64,000 nucleotides of DNA. It comes from JAIBCC01 sp963763855 (GTDB taxonomy: Bacteria > Acidobacteriota > Blastocatellia > Pyrinomonadales > Pyrinomonadaceae). The notes below the pieces were generated by a model. It had not been told where the DNA came from. It was given only the letters and a program-made list of their open reading frames with translations, and made no database searches. Made by a program: the position numbers and the translations under genes. The DNA lies in NCBI GenBank assembly GCA_963763855.1, contig CAVXPU010000002.1, positions 186,001 through 250,000 on the forward strand. The letters are read 5' to 3'. Below, piece after piece: positions 60,905 through 64,000 of the stretch (positions are counted from its first letter, which is position 1; the number at the start of each line of letters is the position of its first letter).

Positions 60905-61654
60905 ATGAAGTTAGAAATGAAATGTAAAGTCGATTCAAACACTCAAATTTTGGAAGAAATAAAAATTTACCGTCCAGAAAGAACGTACATATTTCATCCA
61001 AACGAAAACTATTTGATTGATATGATTACAATCGTAAGCAATGTACCTCGACCAGAAGAATTTTACTCTGAGTATAAGCTAACGCCCGGACAGAAAACTC
61101 GTGCACAGATAATAATAGGAAAAGACGAAGAATTTTATGATTCTATAATTCGGGAATTTCAAGAAATTGAATCAATGATGTCACCATTATTCGGAATGAA
61201 GAAAGTGTACTGGGAAAGTGCTGAATATAATGTCATCCCAGAAACCGAAGAAGAAATTTTAAATACAAAAGTTACCGGCTGGAATTCTAAGTATTCTAGC
61301 AGACCCGATATAGCAAGAATTGATAAACAAATCTTAGAAAGAATGCTTGATGACCGGACAAAATGCCAAAAATTGATTGATCCAATGTCATTTTATCGAG
61401 AGGGAACACTTGATTTAGATTCAAGAAGATTTATTAATGCATTTTATAATTTTTACTTTGTTATTGAAGGATTGTATGGAAATCAGAAAACAAAAAACAA
61501 GGCTATAGAGAATGAATTTAAAACATCAAAGGGTTTAACCAAAGCTATTGAAATAGTTATTAATGATCCGACTATGCTCGATGCTCAAATGAGAAATACG
61601 ATTACTAATTTGCTGACTCAAAAAACAAACAATTTGATGTTGAGGGGATTATAG
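60905..61654 (+). CDS. hypothetical protein, N-terminal part of an apparently frameshifted gene
   Basis: A 249-residue AT-rich protein with no known domain. Its C-terminal region (TNLLTQKTNNLML) should continue in another frame: from about 61640 the frame encodes FDVEGIIDLLVLTRGELHHF and TPFNHKKFQDITYLL, joining directly to the downstream gene. A missing T in a TTT run would explain it. The reader may prefer to treat both halves as one gene broken by one base. Confidence 0.5.
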   Translation: MKLEMKCKVDSNTQILEEIKIYRPERTYIFHPNENYLIDMITIVSNVPRPEEFYSEYKLTPGQKTRAQIIIGKDEEFYDSIIREFQEIESMMSPLFGMKKVYWESAEYNVIPETEEEILNTKVTGWNSKYSSRPDIARIDKQILERMLDDRTKCQKLIDPMSFYREGTLDLDSRRFINAFYNFYFVIEGLYGNQKTKNKAIENEFKTSKGLTKAIEIVINDPTMLDAQMRNTITNLLTQKTNNLMLRGL

Positions 61655-61761
61655 ATTTACTGGTTCTTACCAGAGGAGAGTTACATCATTTTACAAACAA
61701 TCCGAAGCGACTTCAGGCGACTCCGTTCAATCATAAAAAATTTCAGGATATTACCTATCTT

Positions 61762-62202
61762 TTGATGGTAATTGCATTCTTAGTCTTAGTTTCTTATTTT
61801 CCTTTAGAAAGAGACGAATATGACCAAAATAGTGAAATCAACGAAATGCTTATAGTTGGCGGAACAGAGATTCCAGAAGCTGAAATTGTAGATTTGTGGC
61901 ACAGCTCTAAAGAAGGTGATTATATACAACTTACTGGAAATAGAACATTATCTGTATCACCTGATGAAGTCGAACGGGTAAGGGATTTTTTGGAACACAG
62001 GAATTATCTTCTTGGCAATCGCAGAACGTTAAATGTGAATGGAAAATCCATGTACGATGATGAAATTGCTGAAGTGGTTTATCAGGGGAAGACCCCTTTT
62101 GTAAAAAAGACAGATGGCAGACTGATTGAAATCAAACCTGTTGAAGTTTATGCAATAGAGTATTTTGTTAATCGCAATAGGAAGTTAAGGGGTGAAATAT
62201 AA
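61762..62202 (+). CDS. hypothetical protein, C-terminal part of the frameshifted gene
   Basis: About 146 residues, TTG at 61762 or ATG 61765; the frame is open upstream to about 61640. It contains one membrane segment (YLLMVIAFLVLVSYF), then an acidic soluble part (EIPEAEIVDLWHSSKEGDYIQL and NRTLSVSPDEVERVRDF). It lacks its own convincing start, which supports the view that it is the 3' end of the preceding gene. Confidence 0.45.
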   Translation: MMVIAFLVLVSYFPLERDEYDQNSEINEMLIVGGTEIPEAEIVDLWHSSKEGDYIQLTGNRTLSVSPDEVERVRDFLEHRNYLLGNRRTLNVNGKSMYDDEIAEVVYQGKTPFVKKTDGRLIEIKPVEVYAIEYFVNRNRKLRGEI

Positions 62203-62290
62203 AATATCTCTTTCAATAATGGATGGACGGGGAGGCAGGTAACTCTGAGACTTTAATCTAATTTATCACTCGCCACACTAACGCCACACT

Positions 62291-62321
62291 AAACAAGAAA
62301 AGGGCATCGTAATTGATGCCC
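62291..62321 (-). terminator. intrinsic terminator after tRNA-Phe
   Basis: GGGCATC (62302-62308) pairs with GATGCCC (62315-62321), and the minus strand continues into TTTTCTTGTTT. It ends the tRNA transcript 19 nt past the CCA end. Confidence 0.85.
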
Positions 62322-62339
62322 GTAAGTTATTGATTCTTA

Positions 62340-62415
<76 letters not shown>

Positions 62416-62449
62416 GCTGCTCCTTCAAAAACACTAGAGCAAGTGAATA

Positions 62450-62478
62450 AGTGTAAATAAGCGAGCGGTATCTGTCAA
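62450..62478 (-). promoter_or_regulatory. probable tRNA-Phe promoter
   Basis: On the minus strand TTGACA (62478-62473), a 17-nt spacer and TACACT (62455-62450) resemble a sigma-70 promoter; expected start about 62443, 28 nt before the tRNA. Confidence 0.55.
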
Positions 62479-62497
62479 ATTCGCATTCTCAAAGTTA

Positions 62498-63301
62498 TTA
62501 ATATTGCAGCCGAACTCCTGCCCGATAGGCTTCGTCTACCAAATTATTCCATTGTGCCAAAAGTCCCGCTCTGGTCTGCCCTAGATATTGCAGACGTTGA
62601 ATAAGCTCTTCTCTTTGCGACAAATTCCCGTTAGCAACGTATGGATAATAACCGCCATAGGCATAATTTCTGCCGTATCCGCGACGCCCGTAGCGATTCC
62701 GATCTTGTTGCTGACCAATCACAACCTTAATGCTGCTGCCATAAAGCGGTGTTCCGTAGTATGGGTTGGGATTGCCACCAGAAGCATTTATTACGGTCTG
62801 CACATTGTTAGCCGGATTGACCGCGTTCCCTCTCGCACGATTTCCTTGCCGCCTACCGTAGCCGCCCGAATACGGATAGTAAACGTTAGGAAAGCTGAGG
62901 CTTGAAAGTTGATCAACCGTAATAAAATTAGGATTCTGAGTCGGCAGATTTCCCAGCAAACGGTTCGTGTAATCAATTTGGGCGTTGATATTCAATATTT
63001 CACTCCGTAAAAGTGAAGCCTGACTCAGCCAATAATTTTGAACTTCCTGCTTTTCATAACGCTTTTGCTGTGAATACTCAGCAAGTTTGCGTTGATCTTC
63101 GATGCTCCGCTGCTCCAATTCTTCAGGCGAAGGCATTCCGAGCTCTCTGTATTTAGCACGATAGTCTGCTTCTGCTTCTACCCTCTTCTGCTTAAATTTT
63201 TCCAAATCTGCATTGGTCACAGTCTTTTTCGCAGTCTGTGCCGAAGCAATATTTGATACAACAAAAATCAATCCCAATGCTAACCAAAGTTTGTTTTTCA
63301 T
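62498..63301 (-). CDS. secreted Gly/Tyr/Asn-rich hypothetical protein
   Basis: About 267 residues from the ATG at 63301 (GAGG upstream; an earlier in-frame ATG at 63373 is rejected). A signal peptide ends near ASAQT, then a coiled-coil helical region (residues 20-115) and a Tyr/Gly/Asn/Arg-rich tail (PYSGGYGRRQGNRARGN and NPNPYYGTPLYGSS). It looks like an extracellular structural or matrix-associated protein. No domain recognised. A palindrome and the TonB-dependent receptor gene lie just upstream. Confidence 0.5.
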   Translation of the reverse strand: MKNKLWLALGLIFVVSNIASAQTAKKTVTNADLEKFKQKRVEAEADYRAKYRELGMPSPEELEQRSIEDQRKLAEYSQQKRYEKQEVQNYWLSQASLLRSEILNINAQIDYTNRLLGNLPTQNPNFITVDQLSSLSFPNVYYPYSGGYGRRQGNRARGNAVNPANNVQTVINASGGNPNPYYGTPLYGSSIKVVIGQQQDRNRYGRRGYGRNYAYGGYYPYVANGNLSQREELIQRLQYLGQTRAGLLAQWNNLVDEAYRAGVRLQY

Positions 63302-63380
63302 CGCTTTATCCTCTTTATTAGAAAACAAATAATAACATCCGTTTGATGCAGAATGATACAGTAAAGTTTTCAAATAATAT

Positions 63381-63463
63381 CAGTATAGCGAGCGGTAGCG
63401 AGTATTTTTAGTGATGATGTATTTATTGTTAACCTAGCGTACTCGCTACCGCTCGCTGTACTG
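63381..63463. repeat. intergenic palindrome with 24-bp arms
   Basis: Arms 63381-63404 and 63440-63463 differ by one base and read AGCGAGCGGTAGCGAG in part. It sits between the secreted protein and the TonB-dependent receptor, at the tail of the receptor gene. The AGCGAGCGGTAGC word is GC-rich against AT-rich flanks. Confidence 0.75.
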
Positions 63464-63473
63464 ATTGTTTCAA

Positions 63474-64000
63474 TTAGAATCCGAAACTCAAACCAATTCT
63501 GCCTGTTCGACCGGTTGTGCGAAAACCGTTTTCAAAATATTCATAATTGAAAAGATTTTCCGCGGTTCCAAATAAACGAAGAGTCAATTTTTCGTTGTTC
63601 AATTTGAAGTTATAACCCGCCGTTAGATCAGCTTTTCGATTGCCTTTGAAACGATAAATATAAGTAGAAAAAGTATCATTACTGAAAATCGGAGCGAGAT
63701 AATCGCTGGTGCCGATGAAATCTAGATTTACCCAAAAATCTTTGATTCTTTGGGTAGCTACGAGCGTAAATTGATGTTTTGGAATGCCCAAGGTTTCAAT
63801 AATATTACTGCCTGAAACCTGCGGCGTGCGTTGATCGCTATTTGTGAAAGTGTATGAAGTAAAGATATTTGTCGAATTCGTTGCCTTCACATCAGCACTA
63901 AATTCTGCACCACGAGCGATGCCGCCTTTCGTATTGTTGTAACCGCCAAAAGGTCTGGAGGTGGTTCCGATATTTGGGACGATATTGCCGTAACCGATTG
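63474..64000 (-). CDS. TonB-dependent receptor, C-terminal part (runs off the right edge)
   Basis: The beta-barrel C-terminus of an outer-membrane receptor. The frame is open from the window edge through GGIARGAEFSADVKATNST and later FGTAENLFNYEYFENGF, ending GRIGLSFGF, with the terminal Phe typical of outer-membrane beta-barrels. Only the last strands are visible, so substrate and plug cannot be seen. A GTG at 63890 is an artefactual start inside the gene. Confidence 0.88.
   Translation of the reverse strand, partial: IGYGNIVPNIGTTSRPFGGYNNTKGGIARGAEFSADVKATNSTNIFTSYTFTNSDQRTPQVSGSNIIETLGIPKHQFTLVATQRIKDFWVNLDFIGTSDYLAPIFSNDTFSTYIYRFKGNRKADLTAGYNFKLNNEKLTLRLFGTAENLFNYEYFENGFRTTGRTGRIGLSFGF

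Noticed and set aside
62260..62300. Short CGCCACACTAA direct repeat next to tRNA-Phe, considered as an attachment site
   Set aside because: Only two partial copies 12 nt apart and no integrase gene; the tRNA 3' end is not duplicated.

Overview
The window looks like a chromosomal segment of a low-GC, Gram-negative member of the Acidobacteriota, most likely Blastocatellia/Pyrinomonadaceae. The support is a VWFA-related protein of the acidobacterial type, DUF305/LVIVD secreted proteins, a TonB-dependent receptor, an RND/TolC efflux operon, and many small secreted or zinc-ribbon proteins. This placement is inference from gene content; there is no rRNA or other marker gene. Gene density is high, and neighbouring genes often overlap by 4 nt (ATGA).

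Region by region. 1-590: end of an IS1182-like insertion sequence whose transposase has a premature stop. 635-4420: minus-strand operon of an AlkD-like glycosylase, a frameshifted small secreted protein, a DUF305 protein and an LVIVD-repeat protein. 4.5-13.6 kb: purE, small membrane proteins, prmC, a surface-glycan block (polyprenyl glycosylphosphotransferase, DUF354 glycosyltransferase-like protein, alpha/alpha-toroid protein) and a large histidine kinase. 13.7-17.1 kb: rhodanese, DUF4149, a GrdB/PrdB-like protein, and an ECF sigma/anti-sigma/Spy-like operon. 17.3-23.9 kb: tripartite RND efflux operon. 24-27.6 kb: small enzymes and an AraC regulator.

28.0-30.1 kb is the most unusual region. 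A very AT-rich two-gene module (AAA/OLD-type ATPase plus RloB/DUF4276-like protein) sits between the 3' end of the live nadE gene and a second, diverged and frameshifted copy of that 3' end. The two copies share an identical 21-bp core. This resembles a small anti-phage cassette inserted at the nadE terminus with the original gene end displaced.

30-43.7 kb: nadE, a VWA protein, an asparagine-synthase-like enzyme lacking the N-terminal cysteine, a pair of paralogous unknown proteins, a cupin plus response-regulator/RsbW-like pair, an acyltransferase, a DUF937-OmpA mosaic protein, heme A synthase and TlyA. 43.7-45.8 kb: a divergent arsenic locus (arsR / arsI-aquaporin-arsC) with a consensus promoter. 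45.8-54.9 kb: 5'-nucleotidase, tryptophan 2,3-dioxygenase, cold-shock protein with a long leader, selA, AIM24, a ClpX-like ATPase and a quinone oxidoreductase. 55-58.1 kb: an acyl-CoA-reductase-like SDR behind a promoter with two operator palindromes, mnmA, and a toxin-antitoxin pair. 58.1-64 kb: unknown membrane and TPR proteins, a gene apparently split by a frameshift, tRNA-Phe, a tyrosine/glycine-rich secreted protein, and the C-terminus of a TonB-dependent receptor running off the right edge.

Several intergenic regions carry long GC-rich palindromes with 23-28 bp arms, all different from one another, and some intergenic repeat-like words recur, once inside the RND pump gene.
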